From positions 3,503,818 through 3,567,817 of the forward strand of contig NZ_CP010803.1 in assembly GCF_000960975.1 (NCBI RefSeq): a stretch of 64,000 bases of DNA, given 5' to 3'. Below the pieces are notes generated by a model, which had not been told where the DNA came from, did no database searches, and saw only the letters and a program-made list of their open reading frames with translations. Positions 38,085 through 47,133 of this stretch are shown piece after piece; position 1 is the first letter of the stretch; each line of letters starts with the position of its first letter. This stretch comes from Martelella endophytica (lineage in GTDB: Bacteria; Pseudomonadota; Alphaproteobacteria; Rhizobiales; Rhizobiaceae). The translations under genes and the position numbers were made by a program.

Positions 38085-38810
38085 ATGGAAACGCAGTATC
38101 ACATCCTGATCGTCGATGACGACCCCGAGATCCGTTCGCTCCTGGCGCGCTATCTCGCAGGCCAGGGGTTCGACGTCAGCCTCGCCGCGGATCGCCGCGA
38201 ATACGAGAAGCAGACGGAGCTGCGGCGGCCCGATCTCATCGTCCTTGATGTCATGCTGCCGGATGGTTCGGGCCTCGACATCTGCCGCGGCCTCTATGAC
38301 GCGTTTCCGCATGTCCCCGTGATCCTGCTGACCGCGCTCAAGGAAGACGTCGATCGCATCATCGGGCTGGAGATCGGCGCCGATGACTATCTCGGAAAGC
38401 CGTTCAACCCGCGCGAACTCGTCGCCCGCATTCGCGCCGTGCTGCGACGCGCCCAGCAGTTCGAGGAGCCCGCACCGGCCGGGCTGGTCTACCGCTTCGG
38501 CGATTTCATGCTTGACCCCGAGCGCCGCCAGGTCGTTCGCCACAGCGGAGAGATGGTCGATCTCACGGGCGCGGAGTTCGACCTGCTGCTGGTCTTCGTC
38601 GAACGTCCTGGCCGGCTACTGACCCGCGACCGGTTGCTGGATCTCACCGCGCGGCGCCGGCACGATCCCTTCGACCGGTCGATCGACGTGATGATGAGCA
38701 AGCTTCGCCGCAAGCTCGGCGAGAGCGAGGAGGGCCCGATCTTCAAGACGGTTCGCAATGGCGGCTATCAGCTGACGCTACCGGTGCTCTCCGAGGCGGC
38801 CCCACGATGA
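38085..38810 (+). CDS. OmpR-family response regulator
   Basis: This 241-residue protein has a receiver domain (HILIVDDDPEIR; phospho-acceptor aspartate 55 in VLDVMLPDGSG; Lys in DYLGKPFNPREL) and a winged-helix domain (ARRRHDPFDRSIDVMMSKLR). ATG at 38085 is chosen because AGGA is just upstream; TTG at 38067 would add six residues. It overlaps the kinase gene by 4 bases (ATGA) and probably regulates the divergent exporter operon (inference from position). Confidence 0.93.
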   Translation: METQYHILIVDDDPEIRSLLARYLAGQGFDVSLAADRREYEKQTELRRPDLIVLDVMLPDGSGLDICRGLYDAFPHVPVILLTALKEDVDRIIGLEIGADDYLGKPFNPRELVARIRAVLRRAQQFEEPAPAGLVYRFGDFMLDPERRQVVRHSGEMVDLTGAEFDLLLVFVERPGRLLTRDRLLDLTARRRHDPFDRSIDVMMSKLRRKLGESEEGPIFKTVRNGGYQLTLPVLSEAAPR

Positions 38811-40051
38811 ACTGGCTGCGCAATCGGATCGTCATCCTTCTTATCGTCGCCATCCTCTCGGTGGTCGGACTGGCGACCTTTGCTGCCGTCAATGCCCTGC
38901 AGCGGCCGGATCCCGATACGCTCATGCTTCCGCTCGCCCGCCAACTTGCGACCCTGGCGCAGGTCGCGGAGGCAGACCCCTCTCTCGCGGCCGCCGAGGG
39001 GCTTGTGATGGCACCGGCGCCGGCCTCCGGCGATCTCGATCAAAAGGCCACCCGTCATGTGAAGCGAGCACTGCTGAAGGTCGGCTTCACGGGCGAGACA
39101 CTGATAACGCGTCCGGAAGGCGGCGGGCTCACCATCTCGATCGATCTTGGCGAGGACGGCTTTCTGGTCATGCCGTTTCCCGATCTTCGTCCACCACCAG
39201 GAGGGCGCTATGTCTTTGCCGGCTGGATCGCGCTGATCATCATCGGCAGCATCGCCGTTTCGGTATTCGCGGCCTCGATGATCATGCGACCGCTGCGCCT
39301 CATCCAGAATGCCGTCGGCAGCATCGGACCGGACGGCATGCTGCCGCATGTGCCGGAAACCGGTCCGCCGGAAACACGCATGGCCGCGCGGGCGCTGAAC
39401 CGGCTTTCGAGCCATCTGAAGGCCGCGACCGAAAGCCGGATGCGGCTCGTGGCGGCTGCCGGACACGATCTCAGAACGCCGATGACGCGCATGCGCCTTC
39501 GCGCCGAATTCATCGAAGAAGAGGCGGAGCGCGAGAAATGGCTGGCCGACCTTGAGGAGCTCGACCGCATCGCCGACAGCGCGATCCGCCTGGTGCGTGA
39601 GGAGGTGAGCCGGGACACCACCGCCATCGTCGATCTGGCCGCACTCCTGCGTGAAATCGTCGAAGGGCTGGCGCCACTCGGCATGCGCGTCGACCTGCAA
39701 GCGACCGTTCCCGTGGAAATCGAGGCTGCGCCTCTGGCGATCAAGCGGGCGCTGCGCAATCTGATCGTCAATGCGGCAACCCATGGCGGCGGCGCGACGA
39801 TCACGCTCGACCGCGATGGCGGAGAGGCGGTGATCACCATCGCCGACGAGGGCCCCGGCATTCCCGAGGATCTTCTCGGCCAGGTCTTCGAGCCGTTCTT
39901 CCGCGTCGACCTCGCGCGCCGCAAGACCATCCCCGGAGCAGGTCTCGGCCTCGCCATCGCCCGCGAGATCATCGAACGCTCAGGCGGCCACATCACCATC
40001 GCCAACCGCAAGCCATCAGGCCTGCTGCAGACAGTGACGTGGACATTGTGA
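38807..40051 (+). CDS. membrane sensor histidine kinase
   Basis: This 414-residue kinase has two transmembrane helices (IVILLIVAILSVVGLATFAA at the start and FAGWIALIIIGSIAVSVFAA near 140-165) that bracket a periplasmic loop of about 100 residues. A HAMP region follows. The phospho-acceptor is in AAGHDLRTPMTR (His220), with N box LRNLIVNAATHGG and ATP lid DEGPGIPEDL and GAGLGLAIARE. It is the partner of the overlapping response regulator. A tRNA gene follows on the other strand 9 bases after the stop. Confidence 0.93.
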   Translation: MNWLRNRIVILLIVAILSVVGLATFAAVNALQRPDPDTLMLPLARQLATLAQVAEADPSLAAAEGLVMAPAPASGDLDQKATRHVKRALLKVGFTGETLITRPEGGGLTISIDLGEDGFLVMPFPDLRPPPGGRYVFAGWIALIIIGSIAVSVFAASMIMRPLRLIQNAVGSIGPDGMLPHVPETGPPETRMAARALNRLSSHLKAATESRMRLVAAAGHDLRTPMTRMRLRAEFIEEEAEREKWLADLEELDRIADSAIRLVREEVSRDTTAIVDLAALLREIVEGLAPLGMRVDLQATVPVEIEAAPLAIKRALRNLIVNAATHGGGATITLDRDGGEAVITIADEGPGIPEDLLGQVFEPFFRVDLARRKTIPGAGLGLAIAREIIERSGGHITIANRKPSGLLQTVTWTL

Positions 40052-40060
40052 CGAGAAACG

Positions 40061-40136
40061 TGGTGAGCGCGCAGGGGTTCGAACCCTGGACCTACTGATT
40101 AAAAGTCAGTTGCTCTACCGGCTGAGCTACGCGCTC
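40061..40136 (-). tRNA. tRNA-Lys (anticodon TTT)
   Basis: Read on the minus strand, the acceptor strands GAGCGCG and CGCGCTC pair over seven bases. The anticodon stem ACTGA/TCAGT closes the loop CTTTTAA, giving TTT. A T-arm with TTCGAAC is present. The discriminator A and an encoded CCA complete the 76-base tRNA. This copy is intact, so it is a different gene from the lysine tRNA fragment at 34.5 kb. Confidence 0.95.
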
Positions 40137-40399
40137 CCAGGCCGGGCGGGCCCGGCGGAAAGTGGGCGGAACATAGGCAGGGTCTTTCTGAAGGTCAACC
40201 CGGAATATGTGCGCCGCAATGACATTTTGGCGGGTTCTGGCGCGCGGAAAGGTGATTGGCATCGGCGGGCGGCGTGGTTTATGACACGCGGCGAAGCAGG
40301 AGGATGGAGCGCACGGCCTGAGGCCGGGTCCGCCTGCCCAAAGCCCGGGCCATGTCGAAGTCCCGCGCAAGTGTGTTGAAGGGCCGGAAGGAATAGCCG

Positions 40400-41143
40400 T
40401 TGTCGTTTGGTGATATCTCGTTTCTGACCGCGCTTTTTGCGGGCGCGCTTTCCTTCCTGTCGCCCTGCGTGCTGCCGCTCGTCCCGCCCTATCTCTGCTA
40501 TATGGCAGGCATTTCGATCGACGAGTTTCGCGGTGATGCCGAGGCGAAGGCGCCGAGGGCGGTGGCTGTGCTGCTGCCGGCGCTGTTCTTCACGCTCGGC
40601 TTTGCCACGGTGTTCATCGCGCTCGGCGCCGGCGCCTCATCCATCGGACAGTTGCTCCGGCAATATATGGACATCCTCGCCAAGATCGGTGGCCTGGTGA
40701 TCATCGCTATGGGCCTGAACTTTCTCGGCGTCCTGAAGATCCCCTTCCTGTCGCGCGAAGCCCGGTTCCAGGGCGCCGGAAAGCCGGCCAGCGCAAGCGG
40801 TGCCTATGTCATGGGCCTTGCCTTCGCCTTTGGCTGGACACCGTGCATCGGGCCGGTTCTCGGTGCGATCCTCGCCGTCGCCGCGACCCGCGACACGGTC
40901 GAAAGCGGCGCGGTGCTGCTCGCCATCTATTCGCTCGGCCTTGCCGTGCCGTTCTGGATCGCCGCGTTGTTCTCGGGTGCCTTCACCCGCTTCCTCGCGC
41001 GCTTCAAGCGTCACCTCGGCATGGTCGAGAAGATCATGGGCGTGCTTTTGATCCTGACCGGCCTTGCCTTCCTGTTCGGCTTCATCGCCGACATGGCGAT
41101 CTGGTTCCAGCAGACCTTCCCGGTACTCTCGCGCATCGGCTAG
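40400..41143 (+). CDS. ccdA: CcdA-type cytochrome c biogenesis thiol transporter
   Basis: This 247-residue membrane protein has six hydrophobic helices. The two redox cysteines are in LSPCVLPLVPP (near 23) and GWTPCIGPVLG (near 153). CcdA moves reducing power from cytoplasmic thioredoxin to periplasmic thiol proteins for cytochrome c maturation. The start is TTG at 40400, supported by GGAAGGA 8 bases before. No other ccm gene is adjacent. A hairpin follows the stop. Confidence 0.9.
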   Translation: MSFGDISFLTALFAGALSFLSPCVLPLVPPYLCYMAGISIDEFRGDAEAKAPRAVAVLLPALFFTLGFATVFIALGAGASSIGQLLRQYMDILAKIGGLVIIAMGLNFLGVLKIPFLSREARFQGAGKPASASGAYVMGLAFAFGWTPCIGPVLGAILAVAATRDTVESGAVLLAIYSLGLAVPFWIAALFSGAFTRFLARFKRHLGMVEKIMGVLLILTGLAFLFGFIADMAIWFQQTFPVLSRIG

Positions 41144-41184
41144 AGCGCCGTGCATCCATTCGGATGCACAAAGGACGCTCTAAC
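41141..41184. terminator. long palindrome between convergent genes
   Basis: The nested arms AGAGCG/CGCTCT and GTGCATCC/GGATGCAC form a hairpin that starts at the ccdA stop codon and ends TAA. It lies between ccdA and the convergent hydroxylase gene, so it could terminate transcription both ways. The sequence type (TAGAGCG ... CGCTCTAA) is, from memory, a dispersed element in rhizobial genomes. Confidence 0.6.
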
Positions 41185-41201
41185 CTATTGAATCTACGCC
41201 G

Positions 41202-42386
41202 TCAGTCCGTGAACAGCGCCTTCAGTCCGCGCAGCGGCTGCACACCCTCACGCATCGCAAACTGCCTGAGCGGGGGCAGGGAGGCGAGCATGTGAAGGCC
41301 GGCGGCCCGGGCAATCTGCGCCGGGATGAAATCGGCAAGAAGCGAGCGGTTGAGGAGATCGACGCTTGCCGTGCGGCTCCAGACATCCGACTTGCGCAGG
41401 AAATCGTAGCGGTCGCCGGTGCGGCCGGAAATCTTCGACCCGTCAATGCCATCGAGCAGCCGCGCGAGCCGCATGATATCGCGCAGGCTGAGGTTCAGCC
41501 CCTGCGCGCCGATCGGCGGGAAGGCGTGGGCCGCCTCGCCAACAAGCACGACACGTCCCCGACCGAACTGATTGGCGACCTGCGATGACAGCGGCCAGCG
41601 CTGCACCGGTTCTTCGACGGTAACGGCGCCGAGCAGCGATTGCATGCGGGCCTCGACCGCGCGGGCGAGGGCAGGGGCATCGAGCTTGGCCATCGCCTCG
41701 GCTTCGCCCGCACCCTGGACCCAGACGAGGCTTGAGCGGTTGGGATCCGGCAGCGGCACCTGGGTGAAGGGGCCGCCGTGCGTGTGAAATTCGGTCGATA
41801 TATCGTCATGCGGCAGCGCATGCTGGAAATTGAGGACCAGTGCTGCCTGCTTGTAGGTCCAGCTCCGGACCGAAATGCCGGCGCTTTCGCGCACCATCGA
41901 GCGGCGGCCATCTGCCCCGACGGCAAGCGCGGCGGTGAAACGCTCGCCGGAGGAGAGCGTCACATCGAAGGCATTGCGCCCGGTTTCGACGGCCTTGGCC
42001 GGTTCGGCGAAGTGGGTGATGTTGGGCTCGCTTGTAATCGCGGCTGCGAGGTGTTCGACGAGGAGGGCGTTCGGAATGTTGTAGCCGAACGCATCAAGTT
42101 CGATCTCGGCGGCGCGGAAGCTGACGGTCGGCGCCCGAATCAGCCGGTCGGTTCCGTCGATGATCCGCATTGTCCGCAGCGGCGCCGCATGCGGGCGGAT
42201 CGCCTGCCAGAGGCCGAGGCGATTGAGGAAGGCGATCGAGTGATCCATCAGCGCCGTGGTGCGGTGGTCATGCCCACCCGGTTCCGGCGCCACCAGCGCC
42301 ACCTGCCGACCCGCCCGTGCTGAGGCGAGTGCAGTGATCATTCCGGCGGGGCCTCCGCCAATGACGGCGATTTCGTACTCGGACAT
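41202..42386 (-). CDS. UbiH/UbiF-family FAD-dependent hydroxylase
   Basis: This gene encodes 394 residues. The FAD-binding Rossmann motif is at the N-terminus (IAVIGGGPAGMITALASARA). The second FAD motif is GEAAHAFPPIGAQGLNLSL, with Gly-Glu in place of the usual Gly-Asp. Members hydroxylate the aromatic ring during ubiquinone synthesis, and this is the likely role here, but position on the ring cannot be told. It converges with ccdA and is divergent from pcs. Confidence 0.88.
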   Translation of the reverse strand: MSEYEIAVIGGGPAGMITALASARAGRQVALVAPEPGGHDHRTTALMDHSIAFLNRLGLWQAIRPHAAPLRTMRIIDGTDRLIRAPTVSFRAAEIELDAFGYNIPNALLVEHLAAAITSEPNITHFAEPAKAVETGRNAFDVTLSSGERFTAALAVGADGRRSMVRESAGISVRSWTYKQAALVLNFQHALPHDDISTEFHTHGGPFTQVPLPDPNRSSLVWVQGAGEAEAMAKLDAPALARAVEARMQSLLGAVTVEEPVQRWPLSSQVANQFGRGRVVLVGEAAHAFPPIGAQGLNLSLRDIMRLARLLDGIDGSKISGRTGDRYDFLRKSDVWSRTASVDLLNRSLLADFIPAQIARAAGLHMLASLPPLRQFAMREGVQPLRGLKALFTD

Positions 42387-42579
42387 GTTTCAGACCTCCT
42401 GCAATGCTGACGTTCATATAACGCGCGGACCCGGCCATGCCCCATGAAAAAATTCCGGCAGCCCGTGAAAAATGCTGGAAAGGCCATATTTTCTTGTACG
42501 GAGGCCGGGCTTCTGGTGCATTGTGGCCCTCACGATTGCAGCCAGCGACGGCAATGCAGCCAGGAAAGACGGAATTCGA

Positions 42580-43329
42580 ATGGGTTTATTGAGCCAACGG
42601 AAAGTCCCTTACGCGGAAATTCGGGCGTTTTCCGTTCACATTCTCACCGCCTCGGGCTCGTTCCTCGCTTTTCTCGGCGTCGTCGCCGCGGCAGAGGGGC
42701 GATTCGTTTCGATGTTCTGGTGGCTGGGGCTTGCACTGCTCGTCGACGGTATCGACGGACCGATCGCCCGGCGTCTTCGGGTCAGCGAGGTGCTGCCGAG
42801 CTGGTCCGGCGTCATGCTCGACAACATCATCGACTACGTCACCTACGTGCTGTTGCCGGCCTTCGCGCTCTACCAGTCGCACATGATCGGAGAGCCGCTG
42901 TCGTTTCTCGCGGCCGCCCTCATCGTCGTGTCGAGCGCCATCTATTATGCAGACAGCGGCATGAAGACCGATGAGAATTTCTTCTCAGGCTTTCCGGTGG
43001 TCTGGAACATGGTGGTGTTTTCCTTCTTCGTCATCGAGCCGAGTTCGCTGGTGGCCATGGCGATCGTCATCGTCTCGGTGGTGCTCACCTTCCTGCCGAT
43101 CAACTTCCTGCATCCTGTCAGGGTCAAGCGGCTGCGCCCGCTCAATCTGGCGATGTTCTTCCTGTGGTGCGCGACCGGTCTCTACGCCCTGCTGGTCTCG
43201 TTCAAGGCGCCGCCACTGGTCGAAATTCTGTTCGTTGCGAGCGGCATCTATCTTTATGTGGTCGGCGGGGTGCTGCAGTTCTTCCCGAAACTCGGTGCAC
43301 GCAGCGCCGCAAGCCGCGCGGAATTGTGA
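42580..43329 (+). CDS. pcs: Phosphatidylcholine synthase
   Basis: This 249-residue inner-membrane enzyme joins choline directly to CDP-diacylglycerol. The CDP-alcohol phosphotransferase motif is visible as DGIDGPIARR (56-65), then Gly77, Asp81 and Asp85 in SGVMLDNIIDYVTY. Seven or so hydrophobic helices are present. ATG at 42580 fits the family start (KVPYAEIRAFSVHILTASG follows); the open frame runs 108 bases further upstream without family resemblance. Pcs is typical of host-associated Rhizobiales. Confidence 0.95.
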   Translation: MGLLSQRKVPYAEIRAFSVHILTASGSFLAFLGVVAAAEGRFVSMFWWLGLALLVDGIDGPIARRLRVSEVLPSWSGVMLDNIIDYVTYVLLPAFALYQSHMIGEPLSFLAAALIVVSSAIYYADSGMKTDENFFSGFPVVWNMVVFSFFVIEPSSLVAMAIVIVSVVLTFLPINFLHPVRVKRLRPLNLAMFFLWCATGLYALLVSFKAPPLVEILFVASGIYLYVVGGVLQFFPKLGARSAASRAEL

Positions 43330-43526
43330 GCCTGGCTCGCGCGAATGTGGGTCTGATGCAGAAAGCGGTTGGCAAACAAGCAAAAATGATTGCGCTCTCT
43401 CCTCTGATTATGCTTCATTTATACGCACAAAAGGGGGCAACCTAATTTTTAGTCATATCCATTTCCGACAGTGCGCCGTCGGGAAAAGCTGCGGCGCAAT
43501 GGCATGAGTGTGGTCCGGAGGACGGG

Positions 43527-45101
43527 GTGAACACATCAGAAATGCCGGCGTCCGGCACGCTGCTTTCCGTCGAGGGGCTGACGAAATATTTCGGCAGCTT
43601 CGCGGCCTGCGATGGCATAGACCTGAAGATTGCCAAGGGCGAGATTCATGCTCTGCTCGGCGAGAACGGCGCCGGCAAGTCGACATTGGTGAAAATGCTG
43701 TTCGGCGTGCTGGAACCCTCCGCCGGACAGATCATCTGGGACGGAACACCGGTCACCATCGAGGCGCCAGCTCACGCGCGCCGGCTCGGCATCGGCATGG
43801 TGTTCCAGCATTTCTCCCTGTTCGAGGCGCTGACGGTCGCCGAAAACATCGCTCTCTCGCTCGAACCCGGCATCTCGCTTTCGCAGATTGCCGAGGAAGC
43901 CCGGCGGCTTTCCGTCGAATACGGTCTGCCGCTCGATCCGCGCGCGCACGTGGCCGATCTTTCGGTCGGCGAGCGGCAGCGCATCGAGATCGTCCGGGCG
44001 CTTCTGCAGAACCCGAAGCTCATCATCCTCGACGAGCCGACCTCGGTGCTGACGCCGCAGGAGGCGGACCGGCTGTTCGAAACGCTGAACAAGCTGCGGG
44101 CCGAAGGCCGCTCGGTCCTCTATATCTCGCACCGGCTGGAAGAAGTGCAGCGGATCTGCGACAAGGCGACGGTGCTGCGTCACGGCAAGGTCACGGGTGC
44201 CTGCGACCCGAGCCAGGAGACCGCGGCATCGCTGGCACGGATGATGGTCGGCGGCGACGTCTCAGAGATCAAGCGGCCAGAGGCCGGCAAGACCGGCAAG
44301 GTGCTGCTTGAGGCGAAAGGCTTGAACGCCCCGGCGCGAACCCCATTCGCCACGGCATTGAAGGATATTTACCTGCAGGTTCGCGCCGGCGAAGTCCTCG
44401 CCATCGCAGGCGTTGCGGGCAATGGCCAGACGGAACTCTTCGACGCGCTTTCCGGCGAGTTTCCGGTGGATGAAAACATCACGGTTCAAGTTGACGGACA
44501 GCCGGTCGGCGCGAAGGGGATCAATTTCCGCCGCAAGCTTGGCGCCGCCTTCGTGCCGGAAGAGCGCCACGGCCACGCCGCCGTCACGGGCCTGCCGCTC
44601 TCCGAAAACCTCATTCTCGCCCGCAATGAAGCCGAGTCTGAGACCTTTCTGGCGGGCGGACCGCTGAGAATCATCCGCCGGGCCGTGGCCAGGACGCGCA
44701 CCGGCCTCATCTCCGGTGCGATGGATGTGCGCAAGAGCGGCGACAATCCGGCCGCAGGCTCGCTTTCGGGCGGCAACCTCCAGAAATTCATCGTCGGGCG
44801 CGAGCTCGATCGCAAGCCGAAGGTCATCATCGTCAACCAGCCGACCTGGGGTGTCGATGCAGGCGCTGCCGCCCACATCCGCCAGTCGCTGGTCGATCTG
44901 GCCAAGGCCGGTTCGGCCGTGCTCGTCATCAGCCAGGACCTGGACGAAATCTTCGAAATCGCCACGCGCATCGCCGTCATCTCCGAGGGGAAGCTCTCCG
45001 ACAGCCACCCCGCCGAGACCATGACGCGCGAACGCATCGGCCTGCTGATGGGTGGCATCCACGGCGAGAACGTGAGCCCGGAGACTGCCGATGCGCATTG
45101 A
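43527..45101 (+). CDS. ABC importer ATPase with two nucleotide-binding domains (BMP/nucleoside type)
   Basis: This gene encodes 524 residues. The N-terminal half has Walker A GENGAGKST, signature LSVGERQRIEIV and Walker B LIILDEPTSVL. The C-terminal half has a degenerate Walker A (GVAGNGQTELFD) and the signature LSGGNLQKFIVGREL. This tandem form is used by simple-sugar and nucleoside importers. The start is GTG at 43527 with GGAGGAC 3 bases before. It overlaps the first permease gene by 11 bases. Confidence 0.93.
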   Translation: MNTSEMPASGTLLSVEGLTKYFGSFAACDGIDLKIAKGEIHALLGENGAGKSTLVKMLFGVLEPSAGQIIWDGTPVTIEAPAHARRLGIGMVFQHFSLFEALTVAENIALSLEPGISLSQIAEEARRLSVEYGLPLDPRAHVADLSVGERQRIEIVRALLQNPKLIILDEPTSVLTPQEADRLFETLNKLRAEGRSVLYISHRLEEVQRICDKATVLRHGKVTGACDPSQETAASLARMMVGGDVSEIKRPEAGKTGKVLLEAKGLNAPARTPFATALKDIYLQVRAGEVLAIAGVAGNGQTELFDALSGEFPVDENITVQVDGQPVGAKGINFRRKLGAAFVPEERHGHAAVTGLPLSENLILARNEAESETFLAGGPLRIIRRAVARTRTGLISGAMDVRKSGDNPAAGSLSGGNLQKFIVGRELDRKPKVIIVNQPTWGVDAGAAAHIRQSLVDLAKAGSAVLVISQDLDEIFEIATRIAVISEGKLSDSHPAETMTRERIGLLMGGIHGENVSPETADAH

Positions 45102-46179
45102 ACTCGAAAAACGGCCCGATCGCTCGGCGGTTTTCGCGCTTGCCTCGCCGGTGATCGCCTTCGTGCTGACGGTGATTGCCGGTGCCATCATGTTCGCGCT
45201 GATCGGCAAGGATCCGGTCGAGGCGCTCTACGGCTTCTTCATCCAGCCGCTCACCGACATATGGTCGCTGAACGAGTTGATGATCAAGGCCGCGCCGCTG
45301 ATCATGATCGCCGTCGGCCTGACGGTGTGCTACCGGTCCAACATCTGGAACATCGGCGCCGAGGGGCAGTTCACGGTTGGCGCCATTATCGGCTCGATCG
45401 TTCCGGTCTATTTCTATCAGTGGGAATCGCCGCTGCTGCTGCCGATCATGCTGGTGATGGGCGCGATTGGCGGCGCGCTTTACGCCGGCATCCCGGCGCT
45501 CCTGAAGAACTATTTCAACACCAATGAAATCCTGACGTCGCTGATGCTGGTCTATGCGGCGCAGCTCTTCCTCGACTGGCTGGTGCGCGGTCCATGGCGC
45601 AATCCGGAAGGCTTCAACTTTCCTCAGACGCGTGAATTCGTGGATTCGGCGGTGCTGCCGGCAATGCTGTCTTCGGGGCGCGCCCATTACGGCTTCCTGC
45701 TCGCCATGCTGGCGGCCCTTGCCGTGTGGTTCATGATGCGGTTCACGCTGAAGGGCTTCGAGGTGAACGTCATCGGTCAGTCACAGCGGGCGGGGCGGTT
45801 TGCCGGCTTTTCCTCGCGGCGGATGGTGTGGTTCTGCTTCCTGCTGTCGGGCGGCCTCGCAGGGCTTGCCGGCATCAGCGAGGTTTCCGGCGCGATCGGC
45901 TATCTGCAGCCGTCGATTTCGCCCGGTTACGGTTTCACCGCCATCATCGTCGCCTTTCTCGGCCGTCTGAACCCGCTCGGCGTGATCGTCTCGGGTCTGG
46001 TTCTGGCGCTGACCTATATCGGCGGTGAGAACGTGCAGTTCGTGCTCGGCGTTTCCGACAAGGTCACCCGCGTCTTCCAGGGCATGCTGCTGTTCTTCGT
46101 GCTCTCCTGCGATACGCTCATTTTGTACAAGGTCCGCCTCATCTTCAGCGGCCGCCATGCCGAGGAGAAGGCGTCATGA
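45091..46179 (+). CDS. ABC importer permease (first of pair)
   Basis: This 362-residue inner-membrane permease of the BPD_transp_2 type has about nine hydrophobic helices. The conserved NIWNIGAEGQFTVGA lies near residue 85-99 and YFNTNEILTSLMLVYAAQ near 140-157. It forms the channel of the BMP-family importer with the next gene, with which it overlaps by 4 bases (ATGA). Confidence 0.93.
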   Translation: MRIELEKRPDRSAVFALASPVIAFVLTVIAGAIMFALIGKDPVEALYGFFIQPLTDIWSLNELMIKAAPLIMIAVGLTVCYRSNIWNIGAEGQFTVGAIIGSIVPVYFYQWESPLLLPIMLVMGAIGGALYAGIPALLKNYFNTNEILTSLMLVYAAQLFLDWLVRGPWRNPEGFNFPQTREFVDSAVLPAMLSSGRAHYGFLLAMLAALAVWFMMRFTLKGFEVNVIGQSQRAGRFAGFSSRRMVWFCFLLSGGLAGLAGISEVSGAIGYLQPSISPGYGFTAIIVAFLGRLNPLGVIVSGLVLALTYIGGENVQFVLGVSDKVTRVFQGMLLFFVLSCDTLILYKVRLIFSGRHAEEKAS

Positions 46180-47093
46180 TCGTCGAGGCCATTCTTCTCA
46201 CTGTCATCACCGCATCGACCCCGCTGGTGCTCGCCGCCATCGGTGAGCTCGTCTGCGAGCGTGCCGGCGTTCTCAACCTCGGCGTCGAGGGCATGATGGT
46301 GATGGGCGCCGTCGGTGCCTTCATCACCGCACAGCTGACCGGCTCACCCTATATCGGCATAATCGGGGGGCTGCTGACCGGTATGGTCTTCTCGCTGCTG
46401 TTCGGATTTCTGACGCTGACGCTGGTCGCCAATCAGGTCGCAACCGGGCTTGCGCTCACCATACTGGGGCAGGGGCTCTCGGCGATGATCGGCGAGGGTT
46501 ATGTCGGCAAGGGCGGCATCAAGATGCCCTCGCTCGATATCCCGCTTCTCTCCGATATTCCGGTCATCGGCCCGCTGCTGTTCGACCAGGACTTTTTCTT
46601 TTATCTGTCGATCGCCCTTGTGGCGGGTACGGCGTGGTTTCTTTTCAAGACTCGCGGCGGCCTCGTGCTGCGCTCGGTCGGCGACAACCACGCCTCCGCC
46701 CATGCGCTCGGCATCAACGTCATCGGCATCCGCTATCTCGCCGTGATGTTCGGTGGAGCCTGCGCCGGGCTTGCCGGCGCACAGCTGTCGCTGGTCTACA
46801 CCCCGCAATGGTCCGAAAACATGGCGGCCGGGCGCGGCTGGATTGCTCTGGCGCTGGTCGTATTTGCCTCCTGGCGACCATGGGGCGTGCTGATCGGCGG
46901 CTATCTGTTCGGCGCGGTCACGATCGGCCAGCTTCATGCCCAGGCTTTCGGGATCGCGATCCCGGCGCAGTTCCTGTCGGCGCTGCCCTACGTGGTCACC
47001 GTCATAGTTCTGGTTATCATCTCCAGAAACCGGAGAATGACCCTCATCAACACGCCTGCGGCGCTCGGCAAACCCTTTGTGCCGGACCGCTAG
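46176..47093 (+). CDS. ABC importer permease (second of pair)
   Basis: This 305-residue permease has about eight hydrophobic helices. The family motif AGVLNLGVEGMMVMGA lies near residues 30-45, with TLVANQVATGLALTILGQGL further on. It is the partner of the preceding permease. The substrate-binding protein gene starts 40 bases downstream. Confidence 0.93.
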   Translation: MIVEAILLTVITASTPLVLAAIGELVCERAGVLNLGVEGMMVMGAVGAFITAQLTGSPYIGIIGGLLTGMVFSLLFGFLTLTLVANQVATGLALTILGQGLSAMIGEGYVGKGGIKMPSLDIPLLSDIPVIGPLLFDQDFFFYLSIALVAGTAWFLFKTRGGLVLRSVGDNHASAHALGINVIGIRYLAVMFGGACAGLAGAQLSLVYTPQWSENMAAGRGWIALALVVFASWRPWGVLIGGYLFGAVTIGQLHAQAFGIAIPAQFLSALPYVVTVIVLVIISRNRRMTLINTPAALGKPFVPDR

Positions 47094-47133
47094 GCATGCC
47101 ATTCTGAAACTTTCAAACCGAAAGAGGTGAACG